A stretch of DNA of 52,375 nt from Caldifarciminota bacterium (GCA_015492295.1 WGFI01000059.1:1-52375); one strand, 5' to 3'. Counted from the stretch's first letter, positions 1 through 10,451 are shown. Notes: generated by a model from the sequence alone, not told the origin. Numbers and translations are program-made.

Positions 1-1
1 G

Positions 2-316
2 CAGTATATATACACATCAACGGCGCCTCCTTTACCGATAAAAGATTTCACGGACAGCGTGCTTGTATATGACTACGATGTTAATATCATAAATCTGCCT
101 TTTGTGGAAGTTTTGCCGGATACCTTTTCATTAACGCTTGAATGTTTGGTTGGTGTTGGTGAGGGTGGTGATATATCCGTTTTGGATGGAGAGGTTGAGG
201 TTTATGATGTTTCTGGGAGGTTGATATACAAAGGATATTCGGATGGAATTAGTTTGAAGAGAGGCGTCTATTTCTTACGGAAAGGAAAAAAGGTTTATAA
301 GAGAATCGTAAGGTGA
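2..316 (+). CDS. C-terminal part of a secreted protein with T9SS-like sorting module (5' end outside window)
   Basis: Frame is open from position 2 to the stop at 316; C-term VEVYDVSGRLIYKGYSDGISLKRGVYFLRKGKKVYKRIVR matches the sorting module of other proteins in the window. Confidence 0.75.
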   Translation, partial: QYIYTSTAPPLPIKDFTDSVLVYDYDVNIINLPFVEVLPDTFSLTLECLVGVGEGGDISVLDGEVEVYDVSGRLIYKGYSDGISLKRGVYFLRKGKKVYKRIVR

Positions 317-357
317 TTTCGGTTATCTTTTTACTTCCTTAAAATTATCGGTTAGAC

Positions 358-1950
358 ATGTTTTTGATTTTTTTGAGTGCTCAGAATTATTTAAAGATAT
401 ATGTTTTGCATTGGAACGATGCTCATGGACATCTGAGTTATAACGAGGCCTTCTGGCTGGATCCTCAATTTCCTCCGACTCTGTCAAACGCGAGAGCTTT
501 GGCATATTTGGTTAAATATTACAGGGAAAAGGCTAAGAAAGAGGGCGCTTTGGTTCTGGTTTTTGATGCCGCCGATTATTTTCAAGGGGATCCCTTGGGA
601 GAGATGACGAAGGGAAAACTCTATATGGAAATTATGAATTACATAGGTCTGACGGCGGGAGCCGTAGGAAATCATGACTTTGATCTTGGTAGAGATATAC
701 TGGATTCATTGGCAAAATGGGCGAAATTCCCTCTGATATGCGCCAACTTGGTTGATACTCTCGGAAATAGACCCTCCTTCGTGAAACCTTACATAATCAT
801 TGATACTATGGGGGTTCGCATAGCGGTCTTCGGACTCATAACCCACTGGTTAAAGGGCATGGTTTCTCCCAAGAACCTGGGGGAACTTGAAGCGAAGTGG
901 GAATATACCTTTGTTAAGGATTTCGTTCCAAAGCTTATGAAGAAAGAGAAACCCGATATAGTTATAGCTCTGACGCATTCCGGTTTTAGACATGATATTA
1001 GGAACGCCGACAGTGTAAGGGGTATAGATCTCATAGTAGGGGGACACAGCCATACCGGACTTTATAAGCCTTACTTCTCAAAGATAAATTCTACGGCGAT
1101 AGTTCAGGCGTTCTCCCACATGGCGAATCTCGGTGTGGTTGAAATACTTTACGATAGGAAGAACAGAGAAATAGTTGATATAAAGGGAAAGATCATAACT
1201 CTACTTTCGGAAAGGGTCCCTTCGGATCCCTATGTTGATTCAATACTGAGTATATACGAAAGTAAGGTGGATAGTATCTACGGTGAGGTTATAGCGGAAA
1301 GTGAGGGGGATTTTAACAGAGGGGGCTTTATAGAGAGCTCTATGGGGAATTTGATTACCGATGCCATGAGATGGTTCGTTGAAAACAGAACGGGTGAAAG
1401 GAGTAAGTATCCCGTAATAGCCATATACAACGCGGGTGGTATAAGACATGCTTTCAGTTATGGCAAGATAACGAGGAAGGATATTTATAAAGCTATACCC
1501 TTTCCTAATACGCTGATGTACGGAAAGGTCAAAGGTAGAGACCTTTTAAAGATATTGGGGGTCGGTTTTAACGGGCATCATGCCATATTCTTAGTTTCGG
1601 GTTTGAAGCTGATTTACGATAATTCCGAATTGTATAACGATAGCATAACGGTTATCATACGGGACAGTATAACCTTTGAGGAAATAAATAGGAAGACTTA
1701 CACCTTACCTCTGGCTAAGGTGAAGATCGTTGATGTGAATGGTGCAGCTTTTCACCCGGATTCCACTTATATAGTCGCATCAAACGATTACTTGATAAAC
1801 GGCGGTGGTGAGTATGTGGTATTTCAAACCCTTTCGGATATAAAGGATACGGGAAGGAGAATATCGGATGTGGTTGAAGAATATTTACGATACAAGGGAA
1901 AAGTTAGGCCAAAGATTGAAGGCAGGATAAAGAAGGGTGTTCTAAGATGA
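358..1950 (+). CDS. 5'-nucleotidase / 2',3'-cyclic phosphodiesterase (UshA/NadN-like metallophosphatase)
   Basis: HWNDAHGHL, DAADYFQGDPLG, GNHDFDLG, GGHSHTGL, YNAGGIRHAF motifs. Confidence 0.88.
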   Translation: MFLIFLSAQNYLKIYVLHWNDAHGHLSYNEAFWLDPQFPPTLSNARALAYLVKYYREKAKKEGALVLVFDAADYFQGDPLGEMTKGKLYMEIMNYIGLTAGAVGNHDFDLGRDILDSLAKWAKFPLICANLVDTLGNRPSFVKPYIIIDTMGVRIAVFGLITHWLKGMVSPKNLGELEAKWEYTFVKDFVPKLMKKEKPDIVIALTHSGFRHDIRNADSVRGIDLIVGGHSHTGLYKPYFSKINSTAIVQAFSHMANLGVVEILYDRKNREIVDIKGKIITLLSERVPSDPYVDSILSIYESKVDSIYGEVIAESEGDFNRGGFIESSMGNLITDAMRWFVENRTGERSKYPVIAIYNAGGIRHAFSYGKITRKDIYKAIPFPNTLMYGKVKGRDLLKILGVGFNGHHAIFLVSGLKLIYDNSELYNDSITVIIRDSITFEEINRKTYTLPLAKVKIVDVNGAAFHPDSTYIVASNDYLINGGGEYVVFQTLSDIKDTGRRISDVVEEYLRYKGKVRPKIEGRIKKGVLR

Positions 1951-2624
1951 TAAGGATCTTCACGGTTTTCCTCATATTTCTGGCTTGCTCGGAAATGGAG
2001 ATATACAAGCGATGGAAGGATAAGTCGGAAAAATATCCAGTATCGGTGTTGAGGGAGATCGGGGATAGTTTGAACTCCCCTAAGTTCAGAAGGAGGATCG
2101 CAAGAACCCCTTTCGGACCCAAGATATTGGATCTCGCCTTGAATATATCCAAAAACTTAAATTATGCAAATTTACCTTTGGATTCGCTTGTAAAATGCGC
2201 TTATGGGATGAAGGGTGTGGTAATGTTCATATATGATTTTGGTTTGTTTGATGAGCGTTGGAGCGAATCCTTATTCGCATATAAAAATATACTCTCACAC
2301 GCTTTGAAAAAACTCTACAAGGTTCAAGATTTAGATTCCTTGGAGAAAATCACATACGCCTTGCAACCCCCGATCATGGCGGGTATATACAAGAAGGAAT
2401 ACCTATCCCTAATAGAGCTTTACAGGAGTAAGTCAATAGCGAGGGGGGAGGTAAGGTGGGGTATGAGCGAGGAGGATGTGATAAAGGCGTGGGGTGAGCC
2501 CGACAGTGTGGATACGGTTTATTCGGTTTCAAATGCTTCATTCGGTAAAATAATGCACTGGATAAAGGAAGGCAAAGGTGTTCTTATACTTGATGGTAGG
2601 GTTGAGGATATCTTTGAGGAATGA
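1947..2624 (+). CDS. hypothetical lipoprotein
   Basis: ATGA overlap with upstream gene; N-term MIRIFTVFLIFLAC lipobox. Confidence 0.65.
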   Translation: MIRIFTVFLIFLACSEMEIYKRWKDKSEKYPVSVLREIGDSLNSPKFRRRIARTPFGPKILDLALNISKNLNYANLPLDSLVKCAYGMKGVVMFIYDFGLFDERWSESLFAYKNILSHALKKLYKVQDLDSLEKITYALQPPIMAGIYKKEYLSLIELYRSKSIARGEVRWGMSEEDVIKAWGEPDSVDTVYSVSNASFGKIMHWIKEGKGVLILDGRVEDIFEE

Positions 2625-2658
2625 TACTCCTCCAACCTCTCAAACCAAGTTTTTTCGC

Positions 2659-3735
2659 CTAGCTTACATTTATAAAAGTTTTTTCCATCTTATTTTCAAC
2701 ATTTTTGATTATCGCCTCCCTGACCTCCTCTATACCTATCCTGCTTAAAGCGGGTTCAAAGAATCCTATAACTATCAGCTTCTTCGCTTCCGTTTCCTCT
2801 ATTCCTCTGCTCATCAAATAAAACATCTTTTCTGGGTCTATGGGTCCTACCGTGGCCCCATGCGTAGCCCTAACCTGATTTGCCATTATTTCAAGGCCTG
2901 GAATGGAATCCGCCCTCGCCCCAGAATTTAAAAGCATGGCGTGCTCGGATAGATAGGCATCCGCAAACTGGGCTTCCCTTTCTATGTTTATCAACCCGTA
3001 CATAACCGCGCGTGATGAATCTTTCAGAACCGCTCTTATGTTTGATTCTCCTTTTGTGTAAGGTGCGGAGAAATCCAAATTCGTGGTTATATCAAAGTGT
3101 TGTTCCTTATCACCGAACAACACCTGAACATCCTCTATGTGCGCCTCCTCACCGATCGGTTTTATAAAATGTTTTGACATAACGAACTTCCCACCGAACC
3201 ACGCACCGACCAGCTGTGAGCGACTGTACCTTTCAGATTTCACCCCTCTCGCAATAAAAACGATGGATTTATCGTCCATATCCTCCAGTACGGCCAATCT
3301 TATATCAGAATTCTCCTTTGATACCACCTCAACAACTTCCGTATAAAGCCCTGAACCTTTAACATATACGACCACCTCGCCCCTGCTATTCTTACCTCCA
3401 TAAACGACTATATGGGTGTGCATCCTGCCCCCAACATCAACCTTTATATATATAGGTTTATCCAAGATGAAATCATCGGGAAATTCCACCTTTATAACTT
3501 CATCCAAGTTGGCATAGTGCAAAGCTATGAACTTGTTCGTATCCGGCTTTACAATCCCTCCTACTGTGCCAAGATCCTTAATTATCTGAACTACGCTTCC
3601 TTCATCTTCAACCCTAACATCACCCCCCTTTTCAAGGAGGTATCTCTCCTCCTTCCACCACTTTAAGTTCGTATATTTACTCTCCGGAAGCGGAAGGCTT
3701 TGGTATAATTTCTTAGCTTCAAGCCTTATATCCAT
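2659..3735 (-). CDS. sufD: SufB/SufD family Fe-S cluster assembly protein
   Basis: LSEHAMLLNSGARADSIPGLEIMANQVRATHGATVGPIDPEKMFYLMSRGI. Confidence 0.88.
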   Translation of the reverse strand: MDIRLEAKKLYQSLPLPESKYTNLKWWKEERYLLEKGGDVRVEDEGSVVQIIKDLGTVGGIVKPDTNKFIALHYANLDEVIKVEFPDDFILDKPIYIKVDVGGRMHTHIVVYGGKNSRGEVVVYVKGSGLYTEVVEVVSKENSDIRLAVLEDMDDKSIVFIARGVKSERYSRSQLVGAWFGGKFVMSKHFIKPIGEEAHIEDVQVLFGDKEQHFDITTNLDFSAPYTKGESNIRAVLKDSSRAVMYGLINIEREAQFADAYLSEHAMLLNSGARADSIPGLEIMANQVRATHGATVGPIDPEKMFYLMSRGIEETEAKKLIVIGFFEPALSRIGIEEVREAIIKNVENKMEKTFINVS

Positions 3736-3782
3736 AATCGGATATTCTAAGGGTGAATTTTGACTTACTAAGTCAGGATTTA

Positions 3783-4259
3783 TTAATGGGGTATCAAAGA
3801 GAATATCTCCGGTAGGAAGTTCCTTCCTTCCTTAAAAAGTTCCCTTACAATCCTTGCCGTCGCTCCCCATATCACACCCAATCTGGTCTCAACCAGGTCG
3901 GAATAGACCAATGGCCTCAATTCTATAAGCGGTATAAAATCCCACTTTTCTATCTCCTCGGATGGTTTGATTTTGGTTTCATCCGATAGTAGTGCTACAA
4001 AAGGGTATATCTTTATATTTGTGGTCATCGTCTTTACTGGATTGAGCTGTCCCACTATGTTGTAATGGGTGTTGTTGAGCGATAGTTCTTCCTCAATTTC
4101 TCTATAAAGAGCGTTCAAGGGTGACTCTCCGATTCTAACCATACCTCCGGGAAAACCCACCTCGTTGGCATGCTGTATATGTTCCTTGGATCTTTTAACG
4201 AGGAGTATTGACATATCCTTGAATAAAATGCAAACGGATGCTTTTTTAACTCTTGGCAT
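3783..4259 (-). CDS. NUDIX hydrolase (CoA pyrophosphatase-like)
   Basis: Nudix box GGMVRIGESPLNALYREIEEELSL. Confidence 0.85.
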   Translation of the reverse strand: MPRVKKASVCILFKDMSILLVKRSKEHIQHANEVGFPGGMVRIGESPLNALYREIEEELSLNNTHYNIVGQLNPVKTMTTNIKIYPFVALLSDETKIKPSEEIEKWDFIPLIELRPLVYSDLVETRLGVIWGATARIVRELFKEGRNFLPEIFSLIPH

Positions 4260-5142
4260 ACTTATCCTCGGCGGAGAAACACTTTATTTTGTCCGTTATT
4301 TGCGCTATCAAACCGCAAAGGACCTTCTTGGGACCCACTTCCCAAACCTCATAAACACCCATATCAACGGCCGTATTTATCATATCAACGAACCTGACAG
4401 GGGACCTCAGCTGTACCCTTAGAGCCTCGTATATCTCATCCACCGTATTGGCAACTTTGCCCGTGGAATTCATTATAATCGGGACTTTGGGTTGCATCAG
4501 CTTAACATCTTCCAACACCTTTGAAAACTCATAGGCTGCTTTATCCATAAGGGGAGAATGGAATGCGGTACTGACCTTTAAAGGTATCAATCTGATCCTA
4601 TAACCGTTGGATTTTATATGATTCTCAAACGCTTTCACCTCGTTGCTATCTCCTGAGACAACGACCTGTTTCGGTGAGTTTATGTTTGCTATCACAGTCA
4701 TTTTTAGATTCAAGGTTCCAATGGCCTTTTCGGATATTTCATAGGCGCCATTTCCTATCACTGCGAGCATCTTACCCCCCTTAGACTTACCCATGATCTC
4801 GCCCCTTTTTACCACAAGCCTTAAAGCATCCTCAAATGACAACACGCCAGCGGCGTACAAAGCCGAAAACTCCCCAAGACTATGTCCGAAAACCACATCA
4901 AAGGAGAGGGTATTCCCAATTATCTCCAATAGAGATGCGGAATATACGAATATTGCGGGTTGTGTGTATTGGGTTTGCATTAACCTTTCCTCAGGCCCAT
5001 AGAAAGATATTTCTTTAATAGGGATGCCGGATATATCTTCCGCGAGATCGTAAATCCTCCTTGCCTTCTCATTGTTGTCGTACAGATCCTTACCCATACC
5101 CACATACTGGCTGCCTTGACCGGGAAACGCAAATGCTCTCAT
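4246..5142 (-). CDS. fabD: malonyl-CoA:ACP transacylase
   Basis: FPGQGSQYVGMG, VFGHSLGEFSALYAAG, STAFHSPLM. Confidence 0.95.
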   Translation of the reverse strand: MRAFAFPGQGSQYVGMGKDLYDNNEKARRIYDLAEDISGIPIKEISFYGPEERLMQTQYTQPAIFVYSASLLEIIGNTLSFDVVFGHSLGEFSALYAAGVLSFEDALRLVVKRGEIMGKSKGGKMLAVIGNGAYEISEKAIGTLNLKMTVIANINSPKQVVVSGDSNEVKAFENHIKSNGYRIRLIPLKVSTAFHSPLMDKAAYEFSKVLEDVKLMQPKVPIIMNSTGKVANTVDEIYEALRVQLRSPVRFVDMINTAVDMGVYEVWEVGPKKVLCGLIAQITDKIKCFSAEDKYAKS

Positions 5143-5570
5143 ATCAGGAGGAGTTCGTTCAGGAGTCCCTCAGGGTCATCCGATTTCTGAATTATCTTTT
5201 TGATTCTTTCGGAGGTAATATGGGGTTCCTTTTCCATCTTATCTAAGAACTTGACGAAAGGCGTATATGTATCCTTATTCTTGGCATCATAACCGTTTAT
5301 CGTGCTGAAAACTATGGAATACACTTCCACGAGTTGAGGATTCCTGAGTATATGCCTGTAATCGTATATGGGCTTCGCCTCCTCTAAGTAGTACAGCGTT
5401 CTACTCTTCTTAACGAACACCTCAAATGTCCCCAACATATACAGGCCCTTACCTACGATCTTTATTATTCCTAAATCCTCAGATGCCCCTATGTATAGCC
5501 TTGATTTACCTTTATACACCCTTTCATCAAGCACAAGAACTCTCGTTTTTGCTTCAAGGGTGTATTCCAT
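5139..5570 (-). CDS. possible short RecO-like protein / hypothetical
   Basis: ATGA overlap with fabD; N-terminal region resembles the RecO OB-fold but is short (143 aa). Confidence 0.4.
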   Translation of the reverse strand: MEYTLEAKTRVLVLDERVYKGKSRLYIGASEDLGIIKIVGKGLYMLGTFEVFVKKSRTLYYLEEAKPIYDYRHILRNPQLVEVYSIVFSTINGYDAKNKDTYTPFVKFLDKMEKEPHITSERIKKIIQKSDDPEGLLNELLLI

Positions 5571-6468
5571 ATTCTTTAACCTCCTTGTTTTTACCTCCTA
5601 TATATACCGCGGGCATATAAGGGGTATTATGATATACCCCTACATTTCCATTTAAATCAAGACCTATGATTCCCGCTGGATAATGGGTCAAATTTACAAC
5701 CTCCTTTGCGGCATCCATAGGTTTCATTCCAGATAAAACCAAATCGCAAAACCTCTTTGTCATCAGAACTTGAATTATACCTTCACCGACGCCCGTGGCG
5801 GATGCACCCACACCGCCTTCCGCCCATGTCCCGGCTCCTGGAATCGGGGTGTCTCCAACCCTCCCGGGAAGTTTTAGATATGTTCCCCCGGTTGATGTGC
5901 CGGCGCATACGCTCTTCCCATCCGTGGCGACCGCTCCGACCGTCCCTACGAACATCTCAGGATGCTCCTTTATAAGTTTGGCCGTTTTTTCCATAAAACT
6001 TTCAAACTCCCCATCTCTGATTTTTCTCTTAACCTCTTCCAATCTTTTCAGGGATCTATCGCTCACAACATTCGCCTCGGGTAGTTCAAAGATTCTCGCC
6101 AACCTTTCTGCACCTTCACCGTACATAATATGATGCGAAGTTTTCTCGGCGATCAACCTAGCCAAGGATATGGGATTCTTAACGCTTGAAACGCCTATGA
6201 CGGCACCTATCTTCAAGGGATCATCGTTTATTATACAGGCATCCATCTCAGGTTTTCCATCTATACTTAGACTGCTCCCCGTACCGGCGTTAAACAGAGG
6301 ATCATCCTCCAAAACCTTTATCGCCTCTTCAACGGCATCAACGGGGCTTCCGCCATCTTCTAAGATTTTCAAACCCTTTTGAGCCGCAAGCTTTAAAACT
6401 TCAATGGCTTTCTCAATTTTTTCCGATTTCCATCTTCCAGCACCACCATGAACAACTATCGCTAACAC
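5554..6468 (-). CDS. isoaspartyl peptidase / L-asparaginase (Ntn hydrolase)
   Basis: VVHGGAGRW, GTVGAVATDGKSVCAGTSTGG catalytic Thr; GTG start 8 nt from minus-strand TATAAT. Confidence 0.92.
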   Translation of the reverse strand: MLAIVVHGGAGRWKSEKIEKAIEVLKLAAQKGLKILEDGGSPVDAVEEAIKVLEDDPLFNAGTGSSLSIDGKPEMDACIINDDPLKIGAVIGVSSVKNPISLARLIAEKTSHHIMYGEGAERLARIFELPEANVVSDRSLKRLEEVKRKIRDGEFESFMEKTAKLIKEHPEMFVGTVGAVATDGKSVCAGTSTGGTYLKLPGRVGDTPIPGAGTWAEGGVGASATGVGEGIIQVLMTKRFCDLVLSGMKPMDAAKEVVNLTHYPAGIIGLDLNGNVGVYHNTPYMPAVYIGGKNKEVKEYGIHP

Positions 6469-6554
6469 AGTTTAATATTATAAAGGGGAAAAATTTTTTG
6501 TGGGCGGATGGAAGTTTCTTCCGGATAAATGCTCTTCCTTATAATACCATCTTG

Positions 6555-6998
6555 ATGTCCTTCTTAGTTGAGTATAAGGAGTTTTGGAGTATAGTGTTTT
6601 TCGTAGTAGGACTGATTCTTATGATCCTTGAAATGGGGATACCTACCAATTTTCAACTGTTCGCTTTCGGCATGGGATTCCTGGGGCTATCGGTGATGAC
6701 ATTTTTCGGCATAAATGTTTTAATACAAGTTTTCGTATTTGCGATTATAGTGATCGCCACGATATCTATAGCGCACATATTTACGAGCAAAACCACAGTA
6801 GGATCCAAGGATTTTTCTCCTTATGATCTCATAGGTAAAAAGGGTAAGGTCGTTAAAATAGAAAACGATAAGGTTATTGTTAAGGTTGAAGGTGAAGAGT
6901 GGTTGGCAGAGAGCGATGATATGTTGAAAACGGGGGATAAAATAATCGTGTCGGGTGTTAAGGGTGTAAAGGTTATCGTATCTAAAATGGAAATTTAA
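6555..6998 (+). CDS. NfeD-like membrane protein
   Basis: Short N-terminal TM segments plus OB-fold (IGKKGKVVKIENDKVIVKVEGEEWLAES); upstream of SPFH gene; start chosen from TATAAT at 6540-6545. Confidence 0.8.
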   Translation: MSFLVEYKEFWSIVFFVVGLILMILEMGIPTNFQLFAFGMGFLGLSVMTFFGINVLIQVFVFAIIVIATISIAHIFTSKTTVGSKDFSPYDLIGKKGKVVKIENDKVIVKVEGEEWLAESDDMLKTGDKIIVSGVKGVKVIVSKMEI

Positions 6999-7013
6999 AA
7001 AGGAGGTGAAGAA

Positions 7014-7964
7014 ATGAGCGGTTTGATAGGTATCATCTTAGCAATCGCGCTTTTGTGGTTTATAGTATCTATTATAGCATCGGCCATAGTGATAATAAGA
7101 CCCTTTGAGGCGGGTGTCGTTGAAAGGCTGGGTAAGTACCAGAGAACGATATATCAAGGTTTGCACCTGATAATACCATTTCTTGATAGGGTTAGAAAGG
7201 TTGATTTACGCGAGAGAGTCGTTGATGTTCCACCACAGGAGGTGATCACCAAGGACAATGTTATCGTAACCGTTGACGGTATAATATACTATAAGATACT
7301 TCAACCTGAGAATGTGGTTTATAAGGTTCAGAACTTCCAAGTTGCGGCCGTCGCCCTGGCTCAAACGAATCTGAGGAATATAATAGGTGAGCTCACATTG
7401 GATGAGACATTGACCAGTCGCGAGATAATAAACGCTAAGCTCAGAACTGTCCTTGACGAAGCTACCGATGCTTGGGGTGTAAAGGTGACGAGGGTAGAGT
7501 TGAAACGCATAGATCCCCCTAAGGATGTTATGGAAGCTATGCACAAGCAGATGAAGGCGGAAAGAGAAAAGAGGGCTATGATACTTGAAGCTGAGGGTTT
7601 TAGAGAATCTCAAATAAAAAAAGCGGAGGGTGAGAAACAGGCCAAAATATTGTCGGCGGAAGGTTCAAAGCAATCCCAGATACTTGAAGCGGAAGGTAAG
7701 GCTAAGTCAATTCAATTGGTTGCAGATGCCGAAAAATACAGAAAGATCGCGGAAGCGGAGGGAGAGGCTAAGGCGATAAGTTTGATATTTGGAGCCATAA
7801 AGAACATAGATCCAACCAAGGAAGTTATAATGCTTCAATACTTTGAGACCTTGCGGAAGATTGCGGATGGCCAATCAACCAAGCTATTCTTCCCTGTGGA
7901 GCTATCCTCGTTGGCTTCTGCTGTGGAAATATTCAAGGATAGCATGAAAAAGGAAGGTGAGTGA
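7014..7964 (+). CDS. SPFH/band 7 (stomatin/QmcA-like) protein
   Basis: VVERLGKYQRTIYQGLHLIIPFLDRVRKVDLRERVVDVPPQEVITKDNV; SD AAAGGAGGTG. Confidence 0.93.
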   Translation: MSGLIGIILAIALLWFIVSIIASAIVIIRPFEAGVVERLGKYQRTIYQGLHLIIPFLDRVRKVDLRERVVDVPPQEVITKDNVIVTVDGIIYYKILQPENVVYKVQNFQVAAVALAQTNLRNIIGELTLDETLTSREIINAKLRTVLDEATDAWGVKVTRVELKRIDPPKDVMEAMHKQMKAEREKRAMILEAEGFRESQIKKAEGEKQAKILSAEGSKQSQILEAEGKAKSIQLVADAEKYRKIAEAEGEAKAISLIFGAIKNIDPTKEVIMLQYFETLRKIADGQSTKLFFPVELSSLASAVEIFKDSMKKEGE

Positions 7965-8018
7965 TCTTTCCACCTTATAATACCCATTACGAGGCTAAGA
8001 AGTAAAAAGGAGGGTGAT

Positions 8019-8231
8019 ATGCCTCAGATATACAAAGGTCAAGTTCGTTGGTTCAGCCCTAAGAAAGGATACGGCTTTATAGATATAAGCGAGGAGGAGT
8101 CGGTCTTCGTGCATTTCTCCGATATAGAAGGGGAAGGTTATCGCACCCTCTATAAAGGGGAAACGGTTGAGTTTGAGGTTGTGGAGACCGATAAGGGCAA
8201 AAAAGCCGTAAATGTTCGCCGTATAAAGTAG
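8019..8231 (+). CDS. cold-shock domain protein
   Basis: GQVRWFSPKKGYGFIDISEEESVFVHFSDI (RNP1/RNP2). Confidence 0.95.
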   Translation: MPQIYKGQVRWFSPKKGYGFIDISEEESVFVHFSDIEGEGYRTLYKGETVEFEVVETDKGKKAVNVRRIK

Positions 8232-8274
8232 GGCATGAACCGGTGGGGTGGGTTGAAATAGACCCACTCCAATT

Positions 8275-9099
8275 ATGAGAAACATAGCGATAATCAGCGG
8301 AAGCGTGTTCTTCATTCTTCTAGCATGCGGTAAGTCCATTGATTACAGTAAGGCAAAGTTTGAGGAGGTTTTTCGTCCTTATGGTGTTAAAAGTGGTTAT
8401 ATCAAGTATCAGGTTACGGGAGATGAGGAAGGGTACGAGGAACTATGGTGGGATGGATACGGGTTATACACCCACAAACACAGGAGCGTTGTAAGCGTAA
8501 AATATGGTAAGGTTCCTATGGAGGGTTGGGACATATCAACACCTGAATACATATACTCTTATGGAAGAAGGTATCAGAAGAAATATATCAGAGAGAAGCT
8601 AACCTATGAATACACGCCAGATTCAATCATAGGTTCCATGAGGCCCAACAATCTGATAATAATGCTGAAAAGCAAGTGGGAGAGAATGACGCCTGAGCAG
8701 AAAAAGAAGCTCGGGCCTGTGATAGCAAAGTTCGCCAGGGACCTGCAACTCGGAATAGTATATAAAGGTAAAATAAGCAAGCCGAACGAGCTATTCACCA
8801 AGAAGATAGCGGGTAAGAAAACGGATGTTTATAAAGTTCGCGGTAGGGATATAAGGCTGTTTATATGGAAGGGAGTGCCTTTGGGATGGGAGGTTATAAC
8901 TGAAGGTGGTTCCTTCATAAAAACGGAAGCCGTTGAGATAAAAGAAAATATAAATGTACCCGCCGACAAGTTCGCGGCCTTGCAAGGTCCAAAAGTTTTA
9001 ACCAAGGTATATACTCAGGATTCAGTAGCCGTTCAGCAGGAGAGAATCCTTATAAACGAACTTTTAAGAACATATCTACCCGAACTATTCCAGGAATAG
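8275..9099 (+). CDS. hypothetical lipoprotein
   Basis: MRNIAIISGSVFFILLAC lipobox. Confidence 0.6.
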   Translation: MRNIAIISGSVFFILLACGKSIDYSKAKFEEVFRPYGVKSGYIKYQVTGDEEGYEELWWDGYGLYTHKHRSVVSVKYGKVPMEGWDISTPEYIYSYGRRYQKKYIREKLTYEYTPDSIIGSMRPNNLIIMLKSKWERMTPEQKKKLGPVIAKFARDLQLGIVYKGKISKPNELFTKKIAGKKTDVYKVRGRDIRLFIWKGVPLGWEVITEGGSFIKTEAVEIKENINVPADKFAALQGPKVLTKVYTQDSVAVQQERILINELLRTYLPELFQE

Positions 9100-9531
9100 G
9101 TGCTTAGATATATAACGGAATCCGAGGAAGAAACGGAAGAGTTAGGTTATTATACCGCTTGCAGATACAGAAATTACAAGGTATTTTTACTTGTAGGAGA
9201 ATTGGGTTCAGGTAAAACAACCTTCGTAAGAGGATTTGTAAGGTTTTTTGGTATATTGGAAGTTAGGAGTCCTTCATTCGTGATGATAAATGAATACTTA
9301 GGTAAAAAGAGGATTTTTCATGCTGATCTTTATAGAGTAAGAAGCGAAGAGGATATATTAACTACGGGAATAATGGATAATTTAAATAGAGGAATCTTAC
9401 TCGTTGAATGGGGAGAAAGGCTTATTAGATTCATAAAAGGGTATTTCGTTGAGATAAGATTTGAGATAATCTCACCAAATAAAAGGAAAATAAATATAAA
9501 AAGGCGGGGATTAAATCCCCGCCCATATTGA
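9100..9531 (+). CDS. tsaE: tRNA threonylcarbamoyladenosine biosynthesis ATPase TsaE
   Basis: LVGELGSGKTTFVRGFVR Walker A, FHADLYRV; GTG start directly after upstream stop. Confidence 0.88.
   Translation: MLRYITESEEETEELGYYTACRYRNYKVFLLVGELGSGKTTFVRGFVRFFGILEVRSPSFVMINEYLGKKRIFHADLYRVRSEEDILTTGIMDNLNRGILLVEWGERLIRFIKGYFVEIRFEIISPNKRKINIKRRGLNPRPY
9498..9523 (-). terminator. intrinsic terminator for the 9543-10352 minus gene
   Basis: Minus strand: GGCGGGGAT-TTA-ATCCCCGCC (9523-9503) followed by TTTTTATATTTATTTT. Confidence 0.7.
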
Positions 9532-9542
9532 AGAGTTCCGTA

Positions 9543-10352
9543 TTATCTAACTATATAGGGGAAGCCCCATGCCTCGTAAAGGTACTCGGTAGTTGAGGTA
9601 TCAAAGCTGGGTCTGCTTATTATATCTGCTACGGCATTATATCTGCCAGCTCTCGTGGTTATAGCATAAGTTCTGCTCATATATCCAACGGAAGTATCAA
9701 CTATCATAGCATCCCTGTGATGGGAGTTATTCCAGTGATGTATGTATCCATAGGCCGCATTTAGATCGCTCAGGAAAACTCTCACCTCAACATTTTCACC
9801 CGCGTTGTAGAATATCTGGGAAGTATCCAAGAATTCATTCAGAGGATCCTTAAACACCTTAGTTCCTGAAGAGGTCCCTATTACGATCACCGAATCTATG
9901 GTAAATGGCGCGCTTCCCATGTTCGGAGAGAATTTAACACCAGATATTTTAACGAGTCTCCATCTTCTGGCTATCTTCTTAAATATCGCATTCCTTTCGG
10001 CCTTATCTTCAAGTGGCTTGGCAACATAAGTTAGAGTATCAGCGGAGAAATCATATCCCGTTATAACTCTAAACTGCCCTTTAAATACCCAGGTTGCATG
10101 AACAAATGCTGAATCTCCAACGACGGTGATAGTATAGTTCTTTATAGTTGAATCAGGCCATATATGTCTGTACCAGTTTTGGGGTCCCATGGTTTTTAAT
10201 GAAGCGGTATCCGGAGAACCACCCCATATCAGACCGAGATTGAACAGGCCATCGGACTCAAGCAGAGCCCTTATCTCGTCTTCATCGGTGGTGGCTTTTT
10301 TACAGCCAACCACCACTCCTACGGCGGCTAGGAATAAAAACAACTTTTTCAT
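9543..10352 (-). CDS. hypothetical lipoprotein
   Basis: MKKLFLFLAAVGVVVGC lipobox. Confidence 0.6.
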   Translation of the reverse strand: MKKLFLFLAAVGVVVGCKKATTDEDEIRALLESDGLFNLGLIWGGSPDTASLKTMGPQNWYRHIWPDSTIKNYTITVVGDSAFVHATWVFKGQFRVITGYDFSADTLTYVAKPLEDKAERNAIFKKIARRWRLVKISGVKFSPNMGSAPFTIDSVIVIGTSSGTKVFKDPLNEFLDTSQIFYNAGENVEVRVFLSDLNAAYGYIHHWNNSHHRDAMIVDTSVGYMSRTYAITTRAGRYNAVADIISRPSFDTSTTEYLYEAWGFPYIVR

Positions 10353-10414
10353 ACCAGTATATTAGATTCCGATATGTTCCTGCTGCTTTTCCCTAAGGTA
10401 ATCATATAACCCGC

Positions 10415-10443
10415 TTGACAGATGATGATTCAAACCTTAAAAT
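10415..10443 (+). promoter_or_regulatory. sigma70-type promoter of ECF sigma gene
   Basis: TTGACA (10415-10420), 17-nt spacer, TAAAAT (10438-10443); ATG at 10452. Confidence 0.8.
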
Positions 10444-10451
10444 ACTCGGTG

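Noticed and set aside
5757-6382. Plus-strand ORFs opposite the isoaspartyl peptidase gene
   Set aside because: Entirely antisense to a well-conserved catalytic domain.
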